Shown here piece by piece: positions 25,801-40,800 of a DNA stretch of 64,000 nucleotides. The notes under the pieces are model-generated. The model was not told the DNA's origin and did not search any database. It was given only the letters and a program-made list of their open reading frames with translations. Origin of the DNA: Caprella mutica (taxonomy: Eukaryota; Arthropoda; Malacostraca; Amphipoda; Caprellidae); the NCBI GenBank assembly GCA_947561585.1, contig CANNZV010001144.1:87492-151491 (forward strand). Reading direction: 5' to 3'. The translations under genes and the position numbers were made by a program. The stretch's first letter is position 1. Each line of letters starts with the position of its first letter.

Positions 25801-28800
25801 ACTGTGATGATGTACTATCAGAGAAAAGAGTCACTGTGATGATGTACTATCAGAGAGAGGAGTCACTGTGATGATGTACTATCAGAGAAAAGAGTCACTG
25901 TGATGATGTACTATCAGAGAGAAGAGTCACTGTGATGATGTACTATCAGACAAAAGAGTCACTGTGATGATGTACTATCAGAGTAAAGAGTCACTGTGAT
26001 GATGTACTATCAGACAAAAGAGTCACTGTGATGATGTACTATCAGAGAAAAGAGTCACTGTGATGATGTACTATCAGAGAAAAGAGTCACCGTGATGATG
26101 TACTGTCAGAGAAAAGAGTCACTGTGGTGATGTACTATCAGAGAAAAGAGTCACTGTGATGATGTACTATCAGAGAAAAGAGTCACTGTGATGATGTACT
26201 ATCAGACAAATGAGTCACTGTGATGATGTACTATCAGAGAAAAGAGTCACTGTGATGATGTACTATCAGAGAAAAGAGTCACTGTGATGATGTACTATCA
26301 GAGAAAAGAGTCACTGTGATGATGTACAAGCAGAGAAAAGAGTCATTGTGATGATGTACTATCAGAGAAAAGAGTCACTGTGATGATGTACTAGCAGATA
26401 AAAGAGTCATTGTGATGATGTACTATCAGAGAAAAGAGTCACTGTGATGATGTACTATCAGAGAAAAGAGACATTCATTCTAAAAGTTCCCTCCACTCTA
26501 AATTCATATTTCTTTATAAATATTTAAATATTTTAAACATGCCACAGTTACCAGATAAGAAATTGATCAAATATTTGCATCGTAATTAATTATTAAAGAA
26601 ATATTCTCACTCATCTTCACTGTCCGATTTTCTATTTGATTAGATTCTATTTTTAAAGTAGATTAAACAGAAAACAAGTGAGCAATACATACTCATCTCG
26701 TATTATCGTAAATGAGATGGTATTAGTTATTTAGGTACACTTTAAGTACCTTTTTTCATACAAAGGGTATTCAGGTAACGGTATAGATAACCATTAATGC
26801 ATAAAATGTCCATCCGTTTTATAATGGATTTGAATTATTCCGAAGTATCTTAGTCTTTTTCTTAACTTAGAAACTCGGAGGATATTGCAAACCACCTGAA
26901 TAACTAAATTTACATATTATAATAAACATATAAAACTGAATTGGAAATGGATTGCAGTTTTAAAACCAGTAACATTAGATCTAATGAATAGAGTAAAAAA
27001 TACTGGAGTGAAGGGGACCATCAATTTTAATATGAACGTATTAGATATATTTTCTTACGATGTTCCTGATTATTATTTAAGATTAGTTCATCATACAGAT
27101 GTTGATGCACAATAGTACAAGTCTTGTCATCTGATTTCATTCTTGCAAAAGTGTTAATAAATTCAGAAAACAACTTCTAAAAAGTCCTATATAGAACCAA
27201 ATTGAATTATATCCATCCAATTTTTTCAGTACTTATATCTTTATTATTATATATTATGGTGATTAGAATTTTATGCTGTATTATAGTTTGACCTCACATC
27301 TATACATTTCTTTTTGTATTATTTGTCGTTTTTCATGTATTACAATGTATTTTTATACGGTAAATGTTACCAAATGAACATTGCCTAGGAATATTTCAAT
27401 CGGCTAATGGAGCTATTGAACACCAAGATTTCTCTTCTTTTTTCTATTTGCAGTTTTTCCATTAAAATAAATATTACAACGCAAGAAAAAGAGTGTTGTG
27501 CATATTTTAAATATCAATAAAGGTTTATTGTTCTTTTCGTTCACATTCGACTGCATTTATATGAGACGAAACAAATACAGGAGGTACTATGAAAGAAAAG
27601 TGTCTCAAATAACTGTTGTCAAATTAATAAATATATTTTTTTTTGTCATCGTGTACCCAGACCAATTATAAACTATCTATACGCTTTGTAATTTTGAGCT
27701 CAGTAGAAATATATATAATTGAATGGATACATAAACTCCATAACGTATATTTTCCCAATCGTTACCACATGAACCCCACCTCTCGTGGATGCAGTGATCC
27801 AGTGGTCCAAGCACTTCAGTTCCTTGATGTTATCAACATGAAGGACCCGAACCAAAAGAGTACTTTCTACAAGACTACTCTATTGCAAGTCTTACCGCAC
27901 ATTCCCAAGGTAAAGAAGTAACCTTAATGATTTGGTGGAACATTTTGTAACGTGTGTCAACTTGTTAGAACACGTTTCAACTTATTGGAACATTTTGGAA
28001 CATGTTTCAACTTGTTAGAACACGTTTCAACTTATTGGAACATATATCAACTTGTTGCAATAAAATATTTCAATTTGTTGGAAGAAGTTTGAACTTGTTA
28101 GAACACGTGTGAACTTGTAAGAACATGTGTGAACTTGTAAGAACATGTGTGAACTTGTTAGAACATGTGTGAGCTTGTAAGAACATTTTTGAGCTTACAA
28201 GAGCATGTGTGAACTTGTAAGAACATGTATGAACTTGTAAGAACATGTGTGAACTTGTAAGAACATGTGTGAACTTGTAAGAACATGTTTTAACTTAGAT
28301 AAACTTTTGCTTCAATATATTAATTATATTCTGTTGGTCAATAGAGAACCAGTTAGAGTGATTAGTCAATGAGTTTCAGAGAAGTTAATATTCATCGTAC
28401 AGTTTTAATGGTCCGGACCTTAACCAGATGATTCACCTGCTGCAATATACTCTCATCACCCTATTATCACACTGTATTTCCTGCTGCAATATACTCTCAT
28501 CACCCTATTATCACACTGTATTTCCTGCTGCAATATACTCTCATCACCCTATTATCACACTGTATTTCCTGCTGCAATATACTCTCATCACCCTATTATC
28601 ACACTGTATTTCCTGCTGCAATATACTCGCATCACCCTATTATCTAAGTGTATTTCTGTTTCAGAAATTATGGTTCCAGCACCTATGGCCATCTTTACAA
28701 CAGGAAATGAGAACGCAAGAGGTTCTGGCCGCCATCTTGCAGCCAATTATACAAATTATCTATAAAATATCTAGTGATGAATACCAGAATATAATCTTGC

Positions 28801-31800
28801 CTCATTTTAGGTGAGGATAATCATATCACAATGTATTTATAGCTGAAATGAAAGACATATTTAGTCGACCTATTTCTAAAATTTCTGAATATAGTTTAAT
28901 TAATATTTTAATATTTTGAATAATATGTTAAATAGTTATCAAGAAATGTAATATTTCGCTGGATCATATAAGTAAATTGCTAGGAATTGAGATTATTAAT
29001 TATATCTAAACACCCCTCAAATACATCTAATCTTTTTAAATGACCATAGAAATAACCAACTATGTAATGTTCCAAATTGGTAATTCATTTCACACAGAGG
29101 AGTATTCAATACCCCCAAAACAATCCAAGCTTCTGTTACGATTCTGGAGAACCTACACATAATCCTCGAAAAGACTCCGCCAGAAGATATCGAAACTGAC
29201 CTCCTGCCCCTCATCTACACAGGCTTGGACTCCAACACAGTGCAAGTACAGGTATTGGAAATCAGCGTGTGCTGGGATATTTATAATCTGTTAGGATAAT
29301 TATTGCTATTAATCTTGCATGAAAAACACATTTTAAAGTTCTAAATAACCTATTGCTTTTATGTGAATTTTAGAGTTTCATTACGATGGAAGTGCAGTTT
29401 TTTCACTTTATAATTCATTTTTATAATGTGTACATATGTCTATTATTCATCTGATCAAAATATTTGATAAATTCATCCACATCAACCTATCATACATTAT
29501 CGTTAAAGGTAATTTTCGATACGTCAAATAATTAAATTGTTTCTCACTATCAACTCTATGTGACTAATATATCACACTGTGAAAGTTAAATTATAATATT
29601 TATAAGATAGCCAGTTACATACTGTATATATGTTTATATAATTCCGTGTGTAACTTCCATTAACTGGTTTCCATAACTAAACAGTAAACAGCCTATCAGC
29701 GAGCAACAGGGATAAGAAAATGCCTCCCCATCAACTTAATCATTCAACAGTTTCACACTAGGTGGCAGTAGTAGTTACTGCTATAAGTAGATAACATCAC
29801 CTAGAGCCTAGGTACATAAATCATTCAACTGTTTCTCACTAGGTGGCAGCAGTAGTCGCTACTACAAGTAGATAACATCACCTAGGACCTAGGTACCTAA
29901 ATAATTTAACAGTTTCTCACTAGGGGGCAGTAGTGTTCACTGCTACAAATAGATTATATTACCTAGGTAGATAAATCATTCAACTGTTTCTCAATAGGTG
30001 GCAGCAGTGGTCGCTGCTACGAATATATCACAGCACCTAGGAACAGAGGAAATAAAGGAGAGAGTTCTCCCTAGAACCAAAGCCATGTATGTAGCTAATT
30101 CATCAGACGTCAATCTGTGTGTCACTGTCCTCTCCTGCCTCGAGAAAATACTCGATAAGGTGAGACTAATCTTAGCAAAAGAATATATTCTTAGTGAGAA
30201 TTGGAGATAAGATACTGTGAGTGATATTCATGGATTGTCATTCAGAGTAAAATAATCTATAAAAATTAATGCTCTTCCTCAAACCTTTGAATTTTTTCAA
30301 CTTCTTGTGCTAGATAAATCATAATTTTGAATCTCATATTCTCTATACGATTAAGTTAAACCAAATATATATGAGTAATTGCAGCTTTCTTTAAAAATTA
30401 TAATGTACTTCTCTTTGATTAAATGTATATTGGTGACTAGCCTTAGCAGAAATCAACGAGAATGTTTGTTGGTCTCATTGAAACTTCTATCAATAATTGA
30501 CTATAATGATGTATAATAAATTAATGAAGAAATTAGACAGGAGAAATACAAATTCATGATTAAATTCTGGAATATTTTCATCAAATACTTGATTAATTGA
30601 TTCCTTAGATAGTTATTCCATGAACTGTTTTTAAAATTACACATAGGCCCAGTAAATAATGGACAAACTTTAGGTTTGCCAAATTCAAAGTTAGTTGTAT
30701 TAGACTTAAAATGTAGACAATAATTATGAATTAATGTTTCTTGTTGCTTGCAGTTGGAAAGAACGTCCATCATCGATGACGTTCTACCAATTCTTTATGA
30801 CATAAAATTACAAGATGCAGAAGTCACCGTTAAAGTCGTCAGTAAGTATTTCACTCCATCTATGCTAAAAGCTACCTATCAATAATAGAAAATAAAGAAC
30901 GATTACTTTCCAGCATTAGCCACCATTAATTTACTATAGCGTTATTATTCTGTTATCTGGTTTGTAGACATAAACTTTATGTTTACTCCAATTCAGTAAG
31001 TTTGTTGACTCTGATAGCAGAAGTTGGCATACTAATGACTGAACAAACTAAGTAGAACATGTTAGTTCAGAGTAGCAATCATAGTGTGAAATCGTTCAGC
31101 AATTTATAGTAAAACTGTTTGAAAATGCTCCACTCTTTACAGTTTCTATGAAATTATTGGTTAAAGAACCTTATAGAAGTCACACATTTTGTAAATCAAT
31201 ATTTAGGTGTTGATGGTTTTGAAAACTAGCTATAGCTCACCATTGCACAATCTAAAGCAGATACCACTTTGTTTCCTGTAGACATTTACCGCCTGATGTT
31301 GCACGACAAGAAGTACAGCCTGAGTATAAACCAGTTGGCGAACAGAGTCATCCCCTCCATCCTACCTCTCACCGTCTATCCCACTCTGCAGCTAGAACAC
31401 TTCTCCTTCATCCTTGGAACCATTTATGAAATGCTTGACGTCATCGAGAAGTGAGTTGAATACTAAAGCAATCCTTTGAATTCTTCTCCTTCGTGTTCTA
31501 ATATTGGAATGGGAAAATTCTACAACTTCCTATGTGAAATCATTCGAAAGCAGTAAAGATGTGCAAGTGATGTTGTTGGGTTTTAGTGGCATATAATTTA
31601 TCTGTTACTTTTTTTAATTATTCTTACTAAATCTGGAATAATCTTGATTTAACAATGATAATAGAGACTGAATAAAATTAGATTTTTATCAACAAGAAAA
31701 ACATTTCTAAGAAATTTTTTTTACATAAAAGAATTGTTGGGATACCTAATTTATTCAAATATAAGAAAAATATCGGTTTGCAAGTTTTATGCAATATGTC

Positions 31801-34800
31801 AAATTCGAGTATACTATGTAAATACAAGGGAAATTAAATTAATAAATGTAAAAATATGTACCATCCATTTATCTTATTTTTTAGGCAACAGCGCAATAAA
31901 CTGAAACTAGACAGCCTTTCATCGAGCCCCGGGGACAAGAGAATGCTTCGCCATCAGCTTAGCAGCGACAACATGAATATGAACCTCTCGCCCTTCTCCT
32001 CGTCTATTCCTGGGGTCAAAATCCACGACCCCAGGATGTCCTCAAGTGCCGAGGACTTCCAGTCTAGACGAGGATCTTCAGGTATCAACTTCATTGGTCT
32101 CAGTAGATCAGGTATGTCGTGCCACCACCTCTGCTGCTTTGGATAAGAACAACTACGGTTAATAAATGTTGAAGTATATCTTCTTATTTTTGTAAATAAA
32201 ATATTTTCATTTTTAAATCCATTGTCGACTTGAACTAAATAACTTCTTGCTGCTAAAGGCTATATTTGATGTTTTTAAATGTTTTTCATTAAATGATTTT
32301 TTTATTATTATTACAATAAATCTGTGCACACAAACATTTTTGTATTATATTTTTATACTCAAAATATAACTACTGTACTCCACTGTGAATTCTTCACATT
32401 ACATACGAGTATCTTCGCGAGTTAAAGCTCTACTTGGCAACACTAATATTCTCAATTAATTAAAAACTTAGTTGATTCTATTGATGACAAGAATACGTTC
32501 ATGCAGAGGTGGTTGCATGAACAAAGGTAGAAGACTGAATGTGTAGAAACACATCTATACCTAGACAAAGTAGAGATTATTACAGTAGAAATTATATATA
32601 TTTGACTCCTTTATAGTAAATGTAGAGTCATGAGTAAGAGAACTAGTCGAAATAGTGAACAAATTTCCTTTAGAGTGCCGTAAAATAGCCATCAAGATTA
32701 AAGAAACAAATTTCAATATTCGGGGCAGTTCTCTTACTCAGGATATTCATTATAGAGGAGTTCACTATAGAGGATTTCTACTGTATATCGATCCCACTAG
32801 TAATTCCAATAGATTCCAAGCTTCACAGAGCAAAAGTTTCCATTGTAAAAGTAGAGTAGATAAATTCAGTTACTATCCACCATTGCATGATCAATTATTT
32901 CGAAGGAAAAGAAACTTTTCCTGCCTTAATTCATATTTGATCTCTTTTATAGTTCCATAAAGGGCCGTACACAAGCAGGGTTTTTTTTTAAGTCTTTCCA
33001 CCAGACTTTTTGCTAAGCTCCTCCTACATTTTCAACAATAATATAAGAAAAAACTATATAAATTGTATAAATATTAGTTGGTATCCATAATACATGCAGG
33101 TATCATTGATACCAACTAATAATTATACGATTTATATCGTTTTTTCTTATGTCATTGCTGAAAAAGTAGGAGGAGCTTAGCAAAAAGTCTGGTGGAAAGA
33201 CGTAAAAAACCCTGCGTGTGCACGGCCCTTAATAGTGTTGGTAGTTACAGAGAATATTACTAGAACGAACAAAATGGTGCAGAAAACTTCTTTATATCTT
33301 TACTTCTTTTTCACTCCCAATTTATTATTGCATGTTATTCGTCTAATATTTATTGACTATTCTTCTTTATATCTTTATATCTCTTTATCAGAGTACATAT
33401 CTTCCAGATGTCAAACTATACAAATTAGTAGTTTGCATGTTGATTTCATATTTCTGTAAAGTTTCATATTTCTGTCAACTGATTTCTTGTTTATAGGATA
33501 CAAACCTATAAACGTTAGTGTAAGAGGATTTTCATGGAAGGAGTTAACTATAAAGTTTGGAATATGAAGTTTAACGTATGGTGTGATAGACGTATTGGAA
33601 CTTCGGAAGCCATTTTGATTCATAATTCATATAATTTAGCTATTACCTAACAAAACTGATAGATGAAATTTCTTATAGCTAGCTTATCGGTCATTTTCTC
33701 TTATAACTTTAAAATAAATTCAAGAAAACAGATTTTATGGAATGTGTTCAGAAATATATTTTAACGTGAGGAATCTGAATTTCTTTTGTTATCTCTCGCC
33801 CTCTGTTTCTTCCATGAAAATTCTCAGTCTAATTTTTTTCCTCATATTTGTATGACCAGTTTCAAAGTTTCCCATTTCAATAAATAAACTGACAAGTATA
33901 GAAATTCTTACTTTTAATCAAAAAATTCAAAATCCTCGAAAGTCATAGTTAATTGATTTAATTGAAGAATATCAAAGAATTATTTAAAATGGAATGATTA
34001 TAAAATTGTAAGCTCCTACTTGTTGGTATTTTAGTTTAGTGCCTCTTGCCTATATATTAATTTTCATATATAATCTTTTTACTCGCATCGTATTGAAAGC
34101 TGCAAAAAATATTATACCTTCCTATCCTTGCTGAAATTCTTGCATTATAACTTTTTTCCAAACACTACTCGTGAGTAAAGTTTCACTTGAATTATATTCC
34201 AATGAAAGAATCTCTATAATCTAATGAAGAATCATAGATCATGAGATTGATTCTTTATCTAACTGACTCTTTTTCCACAGGGCCGTCATCTCCAGATTCT
34301 CATCTGTTGCGGGTGCAGTCAGCCTTCATTGGCCGCAGACTATCAGACAATGCTCTAATCATGCCCCCGCGAATTCATGTGAACCATTCTTCCTGCTCTT
34401 CCCCCGGGGACGGATCCATCGGTGGATTCCCCATTAGGAGACATTCAAGTTTTGGGGCCGAGAGACGTGGCTCAACTTGTATGAACTTGTCTCCGCCCAC
34501 GGTAGTAATTATACCCTCGAATGACGATTAGTTTGCTGCACCATGAAAGGTCGTGGTAGTTATTGCACTACAGTATGTAACTTACTTTCTTGCTCAATGT
34601 TATTATGTCAAATCAAGATAGCTAGTCTAGATTTGAAGATCTATTTTAGTTGTTTTAGTTGGTCACTGATACTCATTGCATAGTTTATCAACTAATGATA
34701 TATTTGTAGAGTATTGCGATTCTCTTCTTAGGATGCCCTCACAATAATATGAACCTTTTTCATAACACCTTGCGAAAAAAAACTACTATCAACATGTTGA

Positions 34801-37800
34801 AACATAATATATTCTTAACATCATCTGAAATTAGATTTGGTAGAAGATCAAATATTCATTACCAGTCTAAACGAATATGTTGATATTAATTTTGAAACTA
34901 GACTAGCCTTATACCTGTCGAACTGTGATACTGATTACCACTTTTTATGTTTAAACGAGTTAGAATTTTCCTACATTTCTATGATACCATAAATCGAAAG
35001 TCCACATTACTTGAATTTGAATAATAATTATCAACAATGAGACAGAAATATTTATCGTATCACAGATTTCTTCAAATGATATGATTCCTACACTTCCCTA
35101 TGATAGAGTTAACCAATCCTATGCTATCTATTCACCTCAAACCCATGTAAAAAAACACCTCTATTGGAATTCAGTTTTCAATCCAATTATAGTATTAACG
35201 ACTTACGTTGTAGCTACAACATTCTGTTCAAAAAATAAAATGAAAACTAAACTTTCCTTCCTTTTTGGCAACGTTTTACAAAAAGATAGATTTATACTGC
35301 ATTCTTTAGACTATTTTTTTAAAGAAAAAATCAAACACTCCAATTGATAGTCAATTCAGCTCTATAAAACTAAACATTTGTACTAGTTTCAGATTGGAAT
35401 ATAGTTCTAACAAGTTCCATATTTTCTATACTGAATTCCAATAGATGGCAAAATACATCCCAATACAAAGCATCAAAAAAACCTTAAGAAATTATGTTAT
35501 GATAAAATACATGTATGCTATTTTTAACATCCATAATTATAGAAATGAAAAGATTCCATAGAAAATCACCATCCTTCTGTTTATTAGATTGTCTGCGTAG
35601 ATCAACACTTCTGTACCTATCCTAGATTTCACTGAAAGTTTTAGGCATGAGTTCCCATACGAATATTTATAAAAATATGTCTTACCATTCTAGAAAATCT
35701 CTTGTTTCAAATTTTCATTCATGAACACCGATAGTTTCATTTAAGTTTCATATTCTATTTTGTTAAAGTTTTAACTTTTGATCTTGCCCCACAGTTTTGT
35801 CGGTCCCTGGTAAGTGGCGGAGTAAACAGGGGGGGTGGATGGTCACCCCCCAGCAGGAGATTTCTCCCTTCACCCCCCCTCTGCCTGAATCTTCAGGTCA
35901 TTGCAGGCCTTTCTTATTACTTTCCTCTCTCTAAATTTGTAGCTTTGATTTTGTTTTAAACTTTATTATGTTGGTCTTTGAAAGAGTTATCCTTCCTTAT
36001 CGTAAAGCAATCACTGAAAAATTATCTTGTGAAATTATGATAAATCTATAATCCTTGGATTTTAATTGAATTCATTGATTGATCAAAGTTGAACTTATAG
36101 AAAGTAAATATATTCAATAGTATATAAAAACTTTGCTAATTGACAAACAGTTGGATATCAGAAGGATTGACTCAACTTATTACGATTTATAAAATACTTT
36201 AAATTTTAGTAGGTTGTTTTTCATGTTTTGAAGTTTCTATCTCGTTATTGTGTTGCTATATTATTCCTAGTACTTTGATTCATTATATTTTGTACATACA
36301 TTTTTTCATTTCTATATTGTGAGAGTACGTAAAATGTACATCTTATATCTAATCATATGGGGATACTCGCTTCAACATTCTAAACTCGCACACGTGGATT
36401 TAAACTCTTTGATGTTTGACTGTTGCATGTAACAAAAAAAGAAGATTTCCCCATAGTGCAACTGACTGTAGCTGGTTGATAACCTTTTTTTTACTATTCT
36501 TTTACATTTTCCAGAGGCTAAATTTTACTCTGTGTAAGAGAAAGAAACGGAACTACATAAGCCAAATGTAAAAACTAAATTAATCTTTTGGAACTTATTC
36601 CTATCATCAAATGTTCATTTATAGCATATGATGATGGATGAGTCCTGTTTCAATTGAAAATAATCCATACAATATTGCTTTTAATCATAATATTCTGGAA
36701 ATTTATATTCAAAATCTAGATAGTAAAGAGTTTATGATCAGAATGTCTTTAACAACTCTTTAGTAAGTTATAGGGTCAGTTGAACGATTAAAAACTATGA
36801 GTTTTTATTAATAGCTGCATTCACGGACTCATTTTTTTTTTTTTTTTTTTTGACTTAGTGTTACTACTGCACTAATATTGCGGGCTCAAATCTATTTCTG
36901 GTTCCCTCCAAACAATTATTAAATTTCATTAAAACTCTTCATACCTATGTATTTTTTAATTATGATATTAAGTCTCATCTCCAATTCTCATTGAAGAAAT
37001 ACTAGGTCACGAAATCACTATAAAGGTCTGTTCCGTGTTGGTCATTAGGGTGCCATTATGTACCCGGAATAACTTTTTTGAAAACTAAATATTCCTATAG
37101 GAAATTTTATTGTTTTAACTCACATAGGCACATCAAAGCTGCGTTCACGCGAGAAGTATTGCAGGCAAGAGCTGCTTCGTAGGCTATAGTCGTAAAATAT
37201 TTCCACCTTTAGGCTAGTTGTTGACTTGTTATTTCCATTTACGCAGTGACTAGTGTCGTCACCTGGGAAATTATCGTTATAGCATTATTTATTTCATAAA
37301 AATAAAAACACTAATAGCTTTGTGAGCTTGTGATTGGTCAGCGAACCTTGGAACAAAACATTCATTAGAAAAATTGAGAATTAAGATTACTTTTTTTTTT
37401 TATAAAAGAAACTGGTTTCTAATTTTGTATCCGTAACTTAAATATAATTTGGTGATACAATCTTCTATAATTCGTTATTTGCAACTGTTGGCAACTCTGC
37501 GTGCGATGCAGTTGGCTAATCCTGTCAGTCGTGACTTACCACTATTAATTAAGGCTGGTTTACACGTGCAGATAAATCTTAAGATCCTGCTTTGAGATCT
37601 GATCGAAACGAAATATCTAAATTGGTATTTTTATCGTAATTATCAGTTGGTCGGATGCGCTTGCTTGATTTTTGGCTCCTCCCAGTCGTCCGATTTCGCT
37701 CTTATGATTTATCTACATGTGTAAACCAGCCTTTGACACTTCCACGATAACTTGACTGACACAGGTCGAAATTGACTTGCATTAGATGTACAATGGTGCA

Positions 37801-40800
37801 TCCAGTGCTCTAAAGTGTTATTTGTGTAGTAGATGAAGGCGTACATGCTAAGCACCTCAATGGGTACTATTTGGTCTATCCTGCAAACTGTGGTAAACAC
37901 ACACTTTTGTCATTTATCTATGCAATTTGTTTGAGTTTTCATCATCATTTTAAGATACGAAAATTTATCACTCGGCATGCTGGTTTTGTAGTTTTTGTAT
38001 TGCATTTTAGTGTATTGTGTGAATAACTACCAAATAAGAGTTAACTTATCCCTACATAGGCATGATTGCTTTTAAAAGTTAGTGAATTAGCATTTCTCTT
38101 CCGTATTCAAAATCTGGCATTTTGGACAATTTTGTAAACTGTGCAGATGGAAAAACATCTTAGTATCTACATAGTATGTTCCAAAATAATACCTATCACG
38201 AAATATATCTTGTTAATTAATTTATTTTCGAATCATATTGTAACAGATGATGAATACTGAAAAGATTTGCTATTTTAACCAAAATCGTTCAAACGAAAAA
38301 AATTCCGATATTCTTAAACACAAATATTTATGTATTCATAGTTACAATTTGCACATATTTAATTAAAATATTATAAGAAAATATGAAGGAATTGTTGGTG
38401 TTGTAAAAATGGCCAAAAATATTAATTGCCAAATATGTTCTTATGTAAATTAAAATCCTATAATGTTTTCCATATCAAAGTCTAAGATGCAGTAAAGATA
38501 GTCATCAATGTGAATGTTTTTAGTATAACTTTCATGGATTAACATCTAAGTAAAGCCTCAAAGATCAAACCATGAAAACATTTCGTGCCAAAACTTTGCT
38601 GATCCTGCCTAATCCATTTAGTTATGTATGTATAAAACTGCCTAGATTTAAAGTTTTGAATAGTTAGTAACAAATTATTATCCACGTGCATACATATATG
38701 ATAGAAAGATAAAAAAGTGTGTGTTAGAATAAATGTTATAAATCTTCTGATTGTGCGCTCTCTCTTTTTCTCTCTGTTCATGTGCTTACCTAATGGTGTC
38801 TCCGTGTTGCTCTTCTGTGTTCTGCGATATGCAAAGGTAAATCCATCCCCAACTCCTAACTCACTTCACCCTCTCTTCCCATCCTAATTCTTGGTTCACA
38901 CTCTCATACTGGGTTCACGACCTTAGTTGAGACTATAGACCATGTGATGTCTGAAACACCAACTGATTTAGGTAAATATGTTATAGATTTAAAATATACT
39001 AATGAATTGTTATCGCTTGAACCATTAATTTTTATATTGTTGCGATGGTATATTTGGCGTTTGCAACGTCATGAGCTCTACTCTCTCTAATATCCTAGAG
39101 TTCAAACCTATATTTGCAACAAGTTCTGAACTAGGTTAATAAATTAAGAGTACGCATGGTTAGGTAGGAGGTCTCATGATAAGAAATTTTGTAGTTACTG
39201 GATAGTATTAATCAAATAATGTATACTTATCCAGCGAGCAATAATTATTTTTAACTCAATTTGTATTTGACCTACTAAAAAAATGAATATCATCAAATAT
39301 ATTACATATGTATTATAGGGTGACCCAAAAATATTTACCCATGAAATATATTAAATTTAAATAAAACTAGAAGGATTAATAAGAAAATACTTCGATGGAA
39401 TCATTTAGAAGTGTATTCAGCACCAAAATAACATGAAATTTCGAAGTGGCTGCCTTTTGCTTTGATCATTTTCTTAACGCGGGTTGTTACTGAAGAACCA
39501 GAACACTAACACTCCTTCTCCGTCCAACTTTCCAAAGCAGAACGAATGGCTACGTTCAATGATTCCAGATTTAGGTAGGAACGAGTTGAAACTTCGGATT
39601 CAAGATGAGCCTGATTGAAAAGTTCTTAGGATTGAAATAAGGACTTTTAGCTGTCACATAGGAATGAAGTTTCAAATTATTCGGTGATCCTAAAAAGACT
39701 TCTTCCTGCAAATTAATAAAAATAAAGAAACCAGGCAGTTGACTCTGACTCCTTCATCGTTGACAATCAAAAAATATTTGGTAACCTCGGGTGCAACAGA
39801 AGCCTATAACATGACGGAAGCAGGCTTCTGGCGTCTCAAATAACTCTTAACATTTACAGAAAAGTCTCCAGAGTTATGGGCATAAGCCATATCATGCTGG
39901 CTATTGGACACACACAAAACTGTGAATACCTTCTTGTCGGACTGAATCAAAACCGTGACTGTGGATCTATTGAATTCTTGCAAAATCAATTTATGATTAA
40001 CCTCTGGAATGAAGTTTTGATAATACCCATCTGTTTCGCAATTTTTTGGCAATTTTGATCAATTCGCTTATTCACTACAGAAATCACACTTTATGTGCAA
40101 ATTGACTATCTTGTTTGAATTGGTTCACTGGAGGTTGTGCCTAACTACTTATGTTGTTTCAATACGCTGTAAACCGGTTTGCGACATAACTTGAGCTGAT
40201 TGGTGATGTCATTGGTGCTAACGTCATTTCTCTTGTTCACGATCTGGTTACGCACTTATCGACCATTTCTTTTAAAATACCTGAAATAAATGTTTTTTAA
40301 AATTTAGGTGAACATTGTTAGGTATATGGTAACCAAACAGTTTAAATATTGAAGGAACACAGCATAGTATTAAATTAATAATAATTCTGAAGTTATGGGC
40401 AAAAAATTTTGGGTCACCCTGTATGTCGTATGATATAACAGGTTCGTACTATGTCCCTAATTCAGTATTTCAAAAACTAATTCAATTACGAATTCTTTTA
40501 AAATATTATGGCATGTCACATCACAAGTTTTATGAATATTAGTGTCCCAGAGACTATCAAAAAGTCGGCTTATTGACTCAAAATATTGACCAAATCTTGC
40601 GTAGGTATACAGTTTTCTGATGCGAATGAAAAAGAAACTCTACCTAAGTTAAAATATGACCAAAATTTCACCTCTTCATATTACTATTATATCAAATTAT
40701 GAATAGTCTCAGAATCAAGACAACGATGCACTCGTACGAGTAGATAGAATGAAGTAGGTACATAAAATGGCAATAACTGGTTTGGCATCACAGCTTTTCG

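Noticed and set aside
24409..26470. CRISPR-like regular 32-bp repeats
   Set aside because: Units are contiguous with no unique spacers, and the context is a eukaryotic intron.
32655..32960. 101-codon plus-strand frame
   Set aside because: No domain, no codon bias, no splice support, and it ends at a transposon boundary.
38790..38890. Possible exon after GCGATATGCAAAG with 16 codons to TAA
   Set aside because: Acceptor lacks a good pyrimidine tract, the frame is short, and no RRxS motif or family signal links it to the SCYL2-like tail.
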